Origin: CAZNRY01 sp964575675
Lineage (GTDB): Bacteria; Eisenbacteria; RBG-16-71-46; CAIMUX01; VGJL01
Reading direction: 5' to 3'
Assembly (NCBI GenBank): GCA_964575675.1
Contig: CAZNRY010000035.1
Coordinates: forward strand, 1 to 25,849
DNA length: 25,849 bases
Shown: positions 9,201-15,750 of the stretch, piece after piece
Position numbering within the stretch: the first letter of the stretch is position 1
How the letters are laid out: each line of letters opens with the position of its first letter
Notes under the pieces: model-generated
What the model was told of the DNA's origin: nothing
What the model saw: only the letters and a program-made list of their open reading frames with translations
Database searches by the model: none
Translations under genes and position numbers: made by a program

Positions 9201-9764
9201 CTCGATGGCATCACCTACGAACCCCTCGTTCCTCCGGCCGGCTACCCGTACACGATCCATGACCGCGGCAACGGCGGCCCGTTCGCGGAAGGAACCGCGT
9301 GCTACTCGGGGCTTTTCGATTGGACGAAGGTGGAGATCAATCTGGCGGCCTACGCTGGGTCCGTGCAGATTCGTTTCCGATTCGGTTCCGACGCCGAGGG
9401 AACCGGTGATGGTTGGCTGATCGACGATATCGAAGTTCGCGATCTCGATGCGATCGCCGACGCCCCCGACCTGATCGATGCACGTGGATCGCTCGCCCTT
9501 GGTCCGGCCCAGCCGAACCCCTTCAATCCGCGGACGAAGATGGACCTTGCGATTCCCGGCCCCGGCCCGGTAAGGCTGCAGATCGTAGATGCGACCGGGC
9601 GGATCGTGGCCACGCTCCTCGATGGGACCTGCCCCGCCGGCGAGAGTTCGGTGATCTGGGACGGCCGCAACGACGCCGGCCGGATGCTCCCGAGCGGCGT
9701 CTACTACGCGCGCCTGGATCATGCCGGCCAGACGCGGAGCGGACGTCTCGTCATGCTCAAGTAG
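6234..9764 (+). CDS. Secreted gingipain-like C25 cysteine peptidase with FlgD-like C-terminal domain
   Basis: Start ATG 6234 follows a near-perfect AAGGAGGT and opens a signal peptide (hydrophobic residues 12-29); the 43 codons upstream in frame are leader. The protein has 1176 residues. Residues 30-235 resemble the C25 propeptide. The catalytic domain (about 240-572) carries His439 in NYIGHGATTSW and Cys472 in DVACVNGDF, very close to the gingipain active-site motifs and with the same 33-residue spacing as in RgpB (His211/Cys244). Then come an Ig-like domain (575-665), CARDB-like beta domains (about 665-885), a MAM/jelly-roll-like domain (about 892-1072, ending GDGWLIDDIEVRD) and a FlgD/type-IX-like C-terminal domain (1086-1176; QPNPFNP, LPSGVYYARL). 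It probably cleaves extracellular proteins after export. Specificity (Arg or Lys) cannot be read. Transcription may be shared in timing with the divergent M14 peptidase. Confidence 0.94.
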   Translation: MPQRLVRNSFDNILLVLLLLALAGGAAFGATPTEIEVIESTPERTVFEIRLGTLEMQRIDAGGRSCVLPALEGQPSLMERGAPELPVIRQALIIGDEANVGVRVLDVEYETLKTAPIVPSKGHLLRNQNPADVPFEFGPTYGSDAFYPEQETVLHQPFILRDFRGVVVEVRPLRYRATVGELQVARRIVVEVASIPGKAANPLYRKDPLTKVDPDFAPIYANLFGNWPPASYKYTPVGETGRCLILTADTFYDQVLPLYQWELQKGIPTILKRLSEVGTTATQIKAYIQSLYNAPEKVTYIILVGDSAQMPYLLGTAESAPSDPMYVKLAGSDSYPDAFISRISAQNATQVETQVARSIRYEKTPDLGAAGDWYHKATGIASNAYGGGAYDWQRADWLRATLLGYTYTQVDNIYDPGATKAMVTAAINDGRGLVNYIGHGATTSWVTTGFSVSDVYALSNGFKNPYICDVACVNGDFTYNECLAEAWLRAGTAAAPKGAIGMYAPTTNASWVPPCDMQTEVVRLLTQEIKNTLGGLSFNGVAKAMDLWPGFEGTKLMEQYHLFGDCTVMMRTTNPGALTVDHSPILYVGESLYTVTTPGTVGARVALYAGGHLYGVGYTDGAGTALVPVDPLPANGARLLLTVTAYNRETVIDAVIVAPRSNALVGIADSGGVVQEAVAGVATDLAILLYNAGPDTAHAVTAVLRSIAATAMVQDSTAAYGDIAPLANASSGLDTYVITPDPNLPDSTLIRFALDIRSTDYQEWTDTLSVRVLAPVFAYKDTIVDDNLGDEDGRMDHGESSFITIGVWNNGSADANQISAVLSSTDPGVEITQPLASLTLLRSGDVAYFAGTFTVGVLPTLSEGTIEFSVLLTTGTGREQVLLFSLPVGGYLETVEYGTPFCSHDADSSFVDEWHVTGTANVTAGGTHAWKCGAIGTGGYAPLNDARLVATPPLQVAGGAILSFWHKMSAEVDTSQAGVAFDGGLVEISLDGITYEPLVPPAGYPYTIHDRGNGGPFAEGTACYSGLFDWTKVEINLAAYAGSVQIRFRFGSDAEGTGDGWLIDDIEVRDLDAIADAPDLIDARGSLALGPAQPNPFNPRTKMDLAIPGPGPVRLQIVDATGRIVATLLDGTCPAGESSVIWDGRNDAGRMLPSGVYYARLDHAGQTRSGRLVMLK

Positions 9765-9799
9765 CCCGTCCCGCACTGGGGACGGACCATGCTGCGCGA

Positions 9800-9830
9800 G
9801 GCCGCCGGGTTCTTGTCGGACCCGGCGGCC
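9800..9830 (+). terminator. Stable hairpin after the C25 peptidase gene, possible terminator
   Basis: A perfect 11-base-pair stem (9800-9810 with 9820-9830, arms GGCCGCCGGGT / ACCCGGCGGCC) has a nine-base loop and starts 36 bases after the peptidase stop. Only a weak T-rich stretch (GATCTGTTAT) follows. It ends 20 bases before the next start codon, so it could also affect translation of the HAD gene. Confidence 0.5.
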
Positions 9831-9850
9831 GATCTGTTATCCTCCCCGAC

Positions 9851-10522
9851 ATGCGAACTTCAGCGCGTCCCTTCGACCTGATCTGCTTCGATGTCGACGG
9901 CACCCTTGTCATCCACCCTGACGAGAAGATCGTCTGGGAGATCCTCAACCGGCGTTTCACGGGCGACGACGAGGCGAACCAGACGCGCTTCCGGCAGTAC
10001 CGCTCCGGCGAGATCAGCTATCCCGACTGGGTCGCGCTCGACGTCGGGGACTGGCTCCAAGCAGGGGCCACCCGCGCGGAGATCGTCGAGGCGATCCGGG
10101 ACCTTCGGTTGATCGGGGGAGCGCACGAGACCCTGGCCGAACTGAAGCGGCGAGGCTACAAGCTCGCGATCATCTCGGGGACCCTCGACGTCGTGTTGGA
10201 GACCCTTCTTCCGGAACATCCCTTCGACGACGTCTTCGTCAACCGCCTCGACTTCAACGACCGCGGGACCCTGACGGGGTGGCTGGCCACACCCTACGAC
10301 GTGGATGGAAAGGCGCGTGGACTGAGGGACATCGCCGCCCGGGAGAGGATCCCGATCGAGAGGTGCGCCTTCGTCGGCGATGCGTTCAACGACGTCGAGG
10401 TCGCGCGCGAGGCGGGTTTCTCCGTCGCGTTCAACCCGAAGTGCGACGAGATGATCGATGCCTGCGACGTCGTCCTCGAGGGTGACGACCTGAGCCTGCT
10501 TCTGCCGCTCTTCCCCGGCTGA
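9851..10522 (+). CDS. HAD-superfamily phosphatase, phosphoserine-phosphatase-like
   Basis: The 223-residue product has all four HAD motifs: FDVDGTL with nucleophile Asp14 and general acid Asp16; IISGT with the motif II Ser; a Lys in VDGKARGLRDI; and the metal-binding VGDAFNDVEVA. The helical cap after motif I and the overall size resemble SerB-like (HAD-IB) enzymes, which hydrolyse small phosphate monoesters in the cytoplasm. The exact substrate is not visible, so I give no symbol. The start at ATG 9851 is chosen because homology begins right after it; the frame stays open far upstream into the peptidase gene, but that is a shadow. No good ribosome site precedes it, and a stable hairpin ends 20 bases upstream. 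Confidence 0.88.
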   Translation: MRTSARPFDLICFDVDGTLVIHPDEKIVWEILNRRFTGDDEANQTRFRQYRSGEISYPDWVALDVGDWLQAGATRAEIVEAIRDLRLIGGAHETLAELKRRGYKLAIISGTLDVVLETLLPEHPFDDVFVNRLDFNDRGTLTGWLATPYDVDGKARGLRDIAARERIPIERCAFVGDAFNDVEVAREAGFSVAFNPKCDEMIDACDVVLEGDDLSLLLPLFPG

Positions 10523-10542
10523 ACGTAGATTTCCGGCGAAAT

Positions 10543-10692
10543 CACTCGCGCACTCGTTCCGCGCATCCCGTGGGCTACTGGCGGCCATTCGGGGGCATGC
10601 CTTCGCTCGGCGCATGGCGCAGCTCGCTGCGGCATTGTCCCCTGCATGGCCGCCCGGAATTGGGAGCGCGAGCGAGTGCGCCCGCGAGGCCA
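10543..10692. repeat. Long imperfect palindrome overlapping the 5' end of the SPFH gene
   Basis: The left arm (about 10543-10601) pairs imperfectly with the right arm (about 10631-10690). The best core is GGCGGCCAT at 10580-10588 with ATGGCCGCC at 10646-10654 (nine perfect pairs), continuing inward through a G-run/C-run and ATGCC/GGCAT with small bulges. The outer arms share CTCGCG, CACTCG and GCGC blocks. The right arm stops just where recognisable SPFH-protein sequence (EAKTVSGYLML) begins. It may be a REP/MITE-like element or a structured leader. Confidence 0.5.
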
Positions 10693-11228
10693 AGACGGTC
10701 TCTGGGTACCTGATGCTCTTCGTTCTCCTTTCGATCCTGATCCTCTCGATCGCAGGGCTGATCTTCTCGATCACGGAACGCGCGGCGTTGGGAGTGGTTC
10801 TTTCGATCGTCATCCTGATCGCCGATCTCATTCTCTTTGGAGGATTGTTCGCGCTGAGCCCGAACATTGCGATAATCGCCCAGCTCTTCGGACACTACGT
10901 CGGGACCGCCAAGAAGACGGGGCTCTTTTGGATGAACCCGTTCTGCACGAGGAAGGCGGTCTCCCTGCGGATCCGCAACTTCGAGACGCCGAAGCTCAAG
11001 GTGAACGATCGAGAGGGCAACCCGATCGAAATCGCCTCGGTCGTGGTGTCGAAGATCGTCGAGGGGGCGGTGAGCATGGTCGAAATGGCACTGGCCCAGC
11101 TCTCCACCAAGAAGATCGTCGAGCTGGACGAGGAGCGGAAAGCGGCGATGGTATCGAACCTTCTCGTCGTCTTGTGCAGTGATCGCCACACACAGCCTGT
11201 CGTGAACGCCGGCACGCTGTACCAATAG
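10614..11228 (+). CDS. SPFH/Band-7 family membrane protein, apparently lacking the middle of its domain
   Basis: The 204-residue frame encodes two membrane helices (about 32-53 and 57-80), then the start of an SPFH/Band-7 domain (LSPNIAIIAQLFGHYVGTAK, GLFWMNPF, RNFETPKLKVND, GNPIEIASVVV). At residues 145/146 it jumps directly to what is normally the C-terminal end of this protein type (KIVEGAVSMVEMAL, KIVELDEERKAAMVSNLLVVL, ending NAGTLYQ). From memory, family members are near 290-330 residues, so roughly 100 residues of the Band-7 core and coiled coil seem to be missing, without a frameshift. SPFH proteins scaffold membrane microdomains and form large rings; a product without the core may not do so. 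The start is uncertain, because ATG 10614 lies inside a palindrome. The next gene follows with only nine bases between them. Confidence 0.75.
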   Translation: MAQLAAALSPAWPPGIGSASECAREAKTVSGYLMLFVLLSILILSIAGLIFSITERAALGVVLSIVILIADLILFGGLFALSPNIAIIAQLFGHYVGTAKKTGLFWMNPFCTRKAVSLRIRNFETPKLKVNDREGNPIEIASVVVSKIVEGAVSMVEMALAQLSTKKIVELDEERKAAMVSNLLVVLCSDRHTQPVVNAGTLYQ

Positions 11229-11237
11229 GAGGACATC

Positions 11238-11435
11238 GTGGCGGAGCGGAAGTCCTTCCTGCTGCGGATCGATCCATCGGTCCTGGACGTCCTGCAGCGA
11301 TGGGCCAATGCCGAGCTCCGCAGCCTGAACGGTCAGATCGAGTTTGTCCTTCGCCGCTCCTTGGAAGACGCCGGCCGTCTCAAGAAGGGCTCGTCGGAAG
11401 GAAAGGGGAAAGGGCCGCGGTCGGAGAAAAGGTGA
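11238..11435 (+). CDS. Small Arc-like ribbon-helix-helix protein
   Basis: GTG 11238 has a strong AGGAGGA (11227-11233) overlapping the stop of the SPFH gene, so the two are almost surely cotranscribed. The 65-residue product contains a single ribbon-helix-helix-like unit: a short strand FLLRIDP, then helices VLDVLQRWANAEL and LNGQIEFVLRRSLEDA, followed by a basic tail (KKGSSEGKGKGPRSEKR). This resembles Arc/HicB-like DNA-binding proteins that act as dimers. From memory, SPFH genes of this subtype are often followed by such a gene. Its target is unknown; autoregulation of the pair is a reasonable inference. No toxin is visible nearby, so I would not call it an antitoxin. Confidence 0.82.
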   Translation: MAERKSFLLRIDPSVLDVLQRWANAELRSLNGQIEFVLRRSLEDAGRLKKGSSEGKGKGPRSEKR

Positions 11436-11441
11436 AGCGGG

Positions 11442-11541
11442 AGGTGCGGGTTGTACGCACCTGGCGAGTGGCGGGCTGCCCGAGCATGCGCACCCGCGAG
11501 GCCGGCGCCCTGTTCGTTTAGCCGGCCCGAGCGGGATGCGC
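11442..11541. terminator. Two hairpins between convergent genes, possible bidirectional terminator
   Basis: Hairpin 1 has perfect seven-base arms AGGTGCG (11442-11448) and CGCACCT (11456-11462) with a seven-base loop. Hairpin 2 pairs 11488-11506 with 11521-11541 (GCGCA, CCCGC and GG/CCGGC blocks with small bulges). No T-tract follows on either strand. The location between the converging Arc-like and PLP-enzyme genes suits termination. The right arm also resembles the reverse complement of 10541-10577. Confidence 0.4.
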
Positions 11542-11584
11542 AAAGCGAGGGCGATGGTCGTCTCTCGGATGCGCTCAAGCCGTG

Positions 11585-12829
11585 CTAGATGATGCCGGCC
11601 TTTCTTCCCGCCCTCTGGATGATCTCCAGCGCGCGGTCGATCTGCTCGGCTGTGTGTGTCGCCATCAGGCTCGTCCGGATCCGCGACGAGGCTTCCGGAA
11701 CGGCGGGCGCGATCACGGGGTTCGTGAAGACGCCGCCCTCGAAGAGCATCTTGTAGAAGAAGAACGTCCGATCCGTGCTGCCGATGATGATCGGAACGAT
11801 CGGCGTGCAGCAGGTTCCAACGTCGAAACCCATGGAGACGAGGCCGTCTTTCAGATGGCGAGCGTTCTCCCAGAGTCGCGCGCGCCGCTCCGGCTCTGAT
11901 TGGATGATGTCGAGGCACTTCTGCACCGTGGCGACGGCGTAGGGGGGGAGACTCGCGCTGAAGATCAACGGGCGGGCATGGTGCTTGATGTAGTGGATCG
12001 TGTTCTCGCTTCCGGCCGCGAACCCTCCGATCGAGGCGAAGGACTTGCTGAAGGTGCCCATCAGCAAGTCGATCTCCTTGGTCACGCCGAAGTGCTCGTG
12101 CGTTCCCGCGCCCGAGGGGCCCATGACCCCGATCGAGTGCGCCTCGTCGACCATCAGGCGGGCGCCGTACTTTTTGCACATCGGAATGATGTGCGGGAGA
12201 TCGGCGAGATCCCCCTCCATGCTGAAGACGCCGTCGACCGCGAGGAGAATGCCCCCGCCATGGTGGTGCGCCTTCTGAAGGGCCTTCTCGAGATCCGAGA
12301 CGTCGTTGTGCCGGTAGCGGTAGATCGTGCCGTGGGAGAGGAGCGCGCCATCGACGATGCTCGCGTGATCGAGTTTGTCGATCACGACCACATCGCCCTT
12401 ACCGATAAGGCTCGAGATGATGCCGAGGTTCACATGGAATCCGGTCGAGAAGACGAGGGCGGCCTCCTTGCCGACCAGACGGGCCAGATCGATCTCGAGC
12501 TTCTCGTGGAGGTCGAGGTTGCCGTTCAGGAAGCGGCTGCCCGTGCATCCCGTGCCGTACTGGCGGGCGGCGGCCTCGGCTGCGGCGAGGACGCGCGGAT
12601 CGTGCGTGAGGCCGAGGTAGTTGTTTGAGCCGAGCATGATCAGCTTCTGGCCCTTGATGGTGACCTCGGTGCCTTCCGAGTTCGCGATCGGGACGAAGTA
12701 CGGATAGAGCCCCGCCGCCTGTGCTTCCTTCGCGCGCGTGAAGCTCAAGCATCGATCGAACAGATCGACCCACGTGCCGCGCGGCGCGGAGCGGCCGGTT
12801 CCCGTCTCCTGTGTGGCCCGAGGATTCAT
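11585..12829 (-). CDS. PLP-dependent alpha-oxoamine synthase, probable serine palmitoyltransferase-like
   Basis: The 414-residue protein is full length for the family that includes serine palmitoyltransferase, KBL and BioF, which join an acyl-CoA to an amino acid with loss of CO2. Visible signatures: GSNNYLGLT (68-74), YGTGCTGSRFLNGN (91-104), His155 in LDHASIVDG stacking on the cofactor, VDGVFSMEGD, VDEAHSIGVMG (Asp228, His231) and the PLP Schiff-base Lys262 in GTFSKSFASIGGF. The pattern, especially GTFSKSFASIGGF and CTGSRFLNG, is closest in my memory to bacterial serine palmitoyltransferases, which start sphingolipid synthesis in the cytoplasm; KBL or BioF remain possible because no pathway neighbours confirm it. 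Start ATG 12829 is preceded by AGGGAGTG at suitable distance and by a good promoter at 12873-12902. Confidence 0.92.
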   Translation of the reverse strand: MNPRATQETGTGRSAPRGTWVDLFDRCLSFTRAKEAQAAGLYPYFVPIANSEGTEVTIKGQKLIMLGSNNYLGLTHDPRVLAAAEAAARQYGTGCTGSRFLNGNLDLHEKLEIDLARLVGKEAALVFSTGFHVNLGIISSLIGKGDVVVIDKLDHASIVDGALLSHGTIYRYRHNDVSDLEKALQKAHHHGGGILLAVDGVFSMEGDLADLPHIIPMCKKYGARLMVDEAHSIGVMGPSGAGTHEHFGVTKEIDLLMGTFSKSFASIGGFAAGSENTIHYIKHHARPLIFSASLPPYAVATVQKCLDIIQSEPERRARLWENARHLKDGLVSMGFDVGTCCTPIVPIIIGSTDRTFFFYKMLFEGGVFTNPVIAPAVPEASSRIRTSLMATHTAEQIDRALEIIQRAGRKAGII

Positions 12830-12872
12830 TGATTCACACTCCCTGCTCGCCGAGGACCGAAATCGCTAACCG

Positions 12873-12902
12873 AGCCTAGTTTTGAGAAGGTGTCGCTGTC
12901 AA
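12873..12902 (-). promoter_or_regulatory. Candidate sigma-70-type promoter for the alpha-oxoamine synthase gene
   Basis: On the minus strand a perfect TTGACA (12902-12897) is separated by 18 bases from TAGGCT (12878-12873). Transcription would begin near 12866, giving a leader of about 37 bases that contains AGGGAGTG before ATG 12829. The -10 is weak, so the call rests mainly on the -35. Confidence 0.45.
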
Positions 12903-13025
12903 CCGCTTTGGCCGCCTGCGTCGCCTCGACAGACGCGGGAATGGAGCGATGAGCGAGCATACGAGGCTCGGCGAGGCTGGTCCGACCGGTCCTAACAGGC
13001 GCGGGTTGACCCCGCCGCCGGACCC

Positions 13026-15749
13026 TCATTGTGGAAGGCAGAGAACGTCGCGATCCAGACGCGCCTGCAGGAAGTCGGCGGCCCGCCGCCTCCATGCTTC
13101 TGCCGTCGAATCCCCATAGGCGGTTCCGCCGACGATCCAACCGAGTAGAACCGACTCGTTCCTCCTGATGGTGAACTGCAGGCCGCCTTCGAGGCCAACA
13201 GCCGCGCTCGCGGACCGACCATCGAGAACCGCCCCGGCAAAGCCGACATTCCCGGGGCGCCGAGTCGAGGGCAGATAGGACCACATGCCGGGGATCCCAT
13301 CGAGCGAGCCTCCGCTCGTGCGCACCGATGGAATCGCGAATGCTACCGTCGTCGAGTCGGCGTCCTGCCGCTCGATTCGCAGCGATTCCAGGACGGCGCG
13401 GTCTCCTCCGGCAAGCGTCCATGTGCGAATCGCGGTGACGCCGCCGCCGGCGAGGACCGCCTGGACAACCGCTCTGAATGGTCCTTGCGCGATGACGCGT
13501 TCCCTTCGAGCCGAGTCCTCTCCGAACATGGGCAGCCATGCGGCATCGCCGACGGAAACATACAAGCCGGCGAACCCGGGATCCACAGCCCCGTGCGGAT
13601 CCATTTCCCACGGAAGGGTGCGGCCTGGGCCTCCCAGATCCCTCCGCAGGATCAACGCCCCGGTTCCCTTCTTGATGAACGCGTCGAGGCCCCCTTCCGC
13701 GATTCGATAGGCGATCGAGAGCGACTCGAAGCCGATGCCGGAGTCAAGGTATGGATCGACGCGGACCGACTCCAGACGGGACAGGGGCGACTGCGGGTCG
13801 ATCTGTAGGGAAGGGAGTCCCTGTTTTGTGTAAGTTGGGCCCCGCGCTGGAGGCGGCGACCCAGGCCGCGAGAGCTCGGGTGGAAAGTACAGAACATCGG
13901 GTTCTGAATCTCCATTCCAATCTTCGGCCTGTCCGGCGATGTGCGCACCGTCCCGCACCAGCTCGGCGATGGCAAGCATCCCCACGCGGGCGCGTTGCTG
14001 TTGGGCAACCGCCGGGAGTTCGACCAGATATCCGTGCTCGAGGATATCATCCCGGCGGAGGGGCGGGCTCGCCGCACGATCCGCTCCGTTCTTGCCGGAC
14101 GTTCCGGTTGGAGGCGTCCCGCCGGTCGGAGCCGGACAGTCGAGGAGAATGACCTCGGCCGGACCGGCGTTCTCCACGCTGCGGGCGAGAAACCCGCCGC
14201 CCGCCTCCCAGAGCGAGACATCGTAGAGAAATCGGTCGGTCTCGCCGCTTCTCTGAGCACGAACAGCGAGCGGGTCGTTCCGATCTCGGGCGGAGAGCCA
14301 CCATCGCCGGATCGCTCCCCTCGCGGCGAGGAGTTTCGATCTCTCGAGGGATTCCAGATCCCAGCGGGAACGATCGCGCGCCGCGGGGAGGAGATCCCGC
14401 CAGATGTGGCGGATCGACGGTCCATCGGTCGGAACGATGCGCGCCGCCTCGTCCGGAAGCTCGAAAACGCGCTCCCCTCCCGTCGGGGACTCGGCAAGAT
14501 AGCTCCACGTATCGAACAGGCCGTTGCCGTTGCCGTCCCTGTAGCGTACGAGGCGGCGAATGGGCGGCTCGGTCGGGATCTGGATCTGAAACTCCCCTTT
14601 TTCCGCGCCAAGAAGATGGAGCCGATCGTCCACCTCAGACCGGTAGAGGCCGAGTCTTCCGGAGCCGTCACGATCGATCTCGTAGCGCTTGTTGGTCCGC
14701 CCGCAGGACGGACCGCCGATCTGTGCGAAACCCGCGTACCCGTCAGCGATGACCCCTTCCCACCTCTCGCGATCCGGGGTTTCGCAGAACGGCCCGACGT
14801 TGAGGTCGTCTTCGTCCCAGACGAGGAGCACGGAATCCCATAGGCCCCAGCGCGCCAGATCCCGGGCGCGGGCCCAAGAGACGAAGCGGAGTGCGGCGCC
14901 GTCGCGCAGGATCACGCTGTCGGCCAACGCCTGCGGGACGCGGACGCGCCCCGTCGCGGTCAACGAGAAGTCGTAGTCCCGAGGATTTTGCGCGGTCGCG
15001 TCGCCGTCTGCATCGAAGCTCCAGCGAATCGAGTTCACGAGGAGGTCGCTTCCCTCGATTCGCAACGCTTCGTCGCTCCTGCCGTCTCCGTCGTTGTCGT
15101 AGAAACAGAATGGGTTCTCCATTGAGGAGACCCACCGCCCCAGAGAATCGTTTCTCTCTCCCGCGGCAAGGCATGCGTTGCCGTCGAAATCGCTCTGCCA
15201 CTGATCCCGATTCGCATGGTAGGTGTAATCGCTGAGGGAGAAGAGGCGATCGTCATCGTCCAGGTCCATCACGGTCGTGACCCCGATGCCGGACGCGCCG
15301 AGGGGTCCGTGCGTGATCTCGTAAAGGTCCTGGCGATCGGCATCGCCGTCGCCGTCCGAATCGAGGTAGTCCACGACGCGATCGAGGATTCCATCCGCCC
15401 CGATGTCCGCCAGGTAGCAGTCGTTGTCCCGGTCGGGGCGAAGATCTTCGGGACGGAGGTCGCGGTCTTCGTCGAGCGCGGCCACGCGCACCGACCCTTC
15501 GCGCCATGCGAGAGCGTCGATCGCTCCATCGCCGTCCGTGTCGAAGCGAAGGACGTCGGCGGCGGGAAGGGCGTCGATCCGGGTGAGGACCGAGTCGTTT
15601 CCGAAGACATGGGTCAGGAGCGGCTCGAGCCGTAGGTGCGCTACGCGGCGGAAGCTCTCGAACTGATCGACTTCCTGCGCCTGGGTGGGGGCGGCGGCAA
15701 TGACAACCAAGAGCAGGGACCATGCAGCTTTCATCGTCTTGGGCGTCAT
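13026..15749 (-). CDS. Large secreted protein with Asp/Gly-rich calcium-loop-like motifs, function unknown
   Basis: About 907 residues with an N-terminal signal peptide (MKAAWSLLLVVIAAAPTQA). ATG 15749 lies one base after the stop of the PfkB gene (TAG-G-ATG); ATG 15734 would also fit the signal peptide. The frame stays open far upstream but there it only shadows the kinase gene. The N-terminal half has many short acidic loops such as DTDGDGAID, DSDGDGDAD, DNDGDGRSD, DADGDATA, DRDGSGRLG and DGNGNGLFD, like dockerin, EF-hand or thrombospondin-3 calcium loops, spaced irregularly and mixed with beta-rich text. The C-terminal 250 residues (YRIAEGGLDAFIKK, GPFRAVVQ, IRTWTLAGGDRAVLESLRIE) recall DUF4861, a guess from memory. 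A role in binding or processing extracellular glycans would fit the neighbouring sugar kinase, but this is inference. Confidence 0.82.
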   Translation of the reverse strand: MTPKTMKAAWSLLLVVIAAAPTQAQEVDQFESFRRVAHLRLEPLLTHVFGNDSVLTRIDALPAADVLRFDTDGDGAIDALAWREGSVRVAALDEDRDLRPEDLRPDRDNDCYLADIGADGILDRVVDYLDSDGDGDADRQDLYEITHGPLGASGIGVTTVMDLDDDDRLFSLSDYTYHANRDQWQSDFDGNACLAAGERNDSLGRWVSSMENPFCFYDNDGDGRSDEALRIEGSDLLVNSIRWSFDADGDATAQNPRDYDFSLTATGRVRVPQALADSVILRDGAALRFVSWARARDLARWGLWDSVLLVWDEDDLNVGPFCETPDRERWEGVIADGYAGFAQIGGPSCGRTNKRYEIDRDGSGRLGLYRSEVDDRLHLLGAEKGEFQIQIPTEPPIRRLVRYRDGNGNGLFDTWSYLAESPTGGERVFELPDEAARIVPTDGPSIRHIWRDLLPAARDRSRWDLESLERSKLLAARGAIRRWWLSARDRNDPLAVRAQRSGETDRFLYDVSLWEAGGGFLARSVENAGPAEVILLDCPAPTGGTPPTGTSGKNGADRAASPPLRRDDILEHGYLVELPAVAQQQRARVGMLAIAELVRDGAHIAGQAEDWNGDSEPDVLYFPPELSRPGSPPPARGPTYTKQGLPSLQIDPQSPLSRLESVRVDPYLDSGIGFESLSIAYRIAEGGLDAFIKKGTGALILRRDLGGPGRTLPWEMDPHGAVDPGFAGLYVSVGDAAWLPMFGEDSARRERVIAQGPFRAVVQAVLAGGGVTAIRTWTLAGGDRAVLESLRIERQDADSTTVAFAIPSVRTSGGSLDGIPGMWSYLPSTRRPGNVGFAGAVLDGRSASAAVGLEGGLQFTIRRNESVLLGWIVGGTAYGDSTAEAWRRRAADFLQARLDRDVLCLPQ

Positions 15750-15750
15750 C

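Noticed and set aside
6276..9776. 1166-codon open frame on the minus strand opposite the C25 peptidase
   Set aside because: It is a mirror of the G+C-rich coding strand: the product is rich in Arg, Asp and His with no domains or signal peptide, while the plus strand holds a clear peptidase with conserved catalytic residues.
9413..9850. N-terminal extension of the HAD phosphatase to 369 codons
   Set aside because: It overlaps the C25 peptidase tail in another frame and gives a low-complexity Arg/Pro-rich product; HAD motif I starts right after ATG 9851.
11238..11435. Toxin-antitoxin system
   Set aside because: The Arc-like fold fits an antitoxin, but the neighbour is an SPFH membrane protein, not a toxin, and no RelE, PIN or HicA-like gene is nearby.
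11432..11521. Short GTG frame overlapping the Arc-like gene stop as GTGA (29 residues)
   Set aside because: It lies in the hairpin region between convergent genes, has no ribosome site of its own or recognisable sequence, and is too short to support.
11488..11545. Possible integron attC site
   Set aside because: The palindrome lacks the conserved GTTRRRY and RYYYAAC core sites, and no integrase or cassette array is present.
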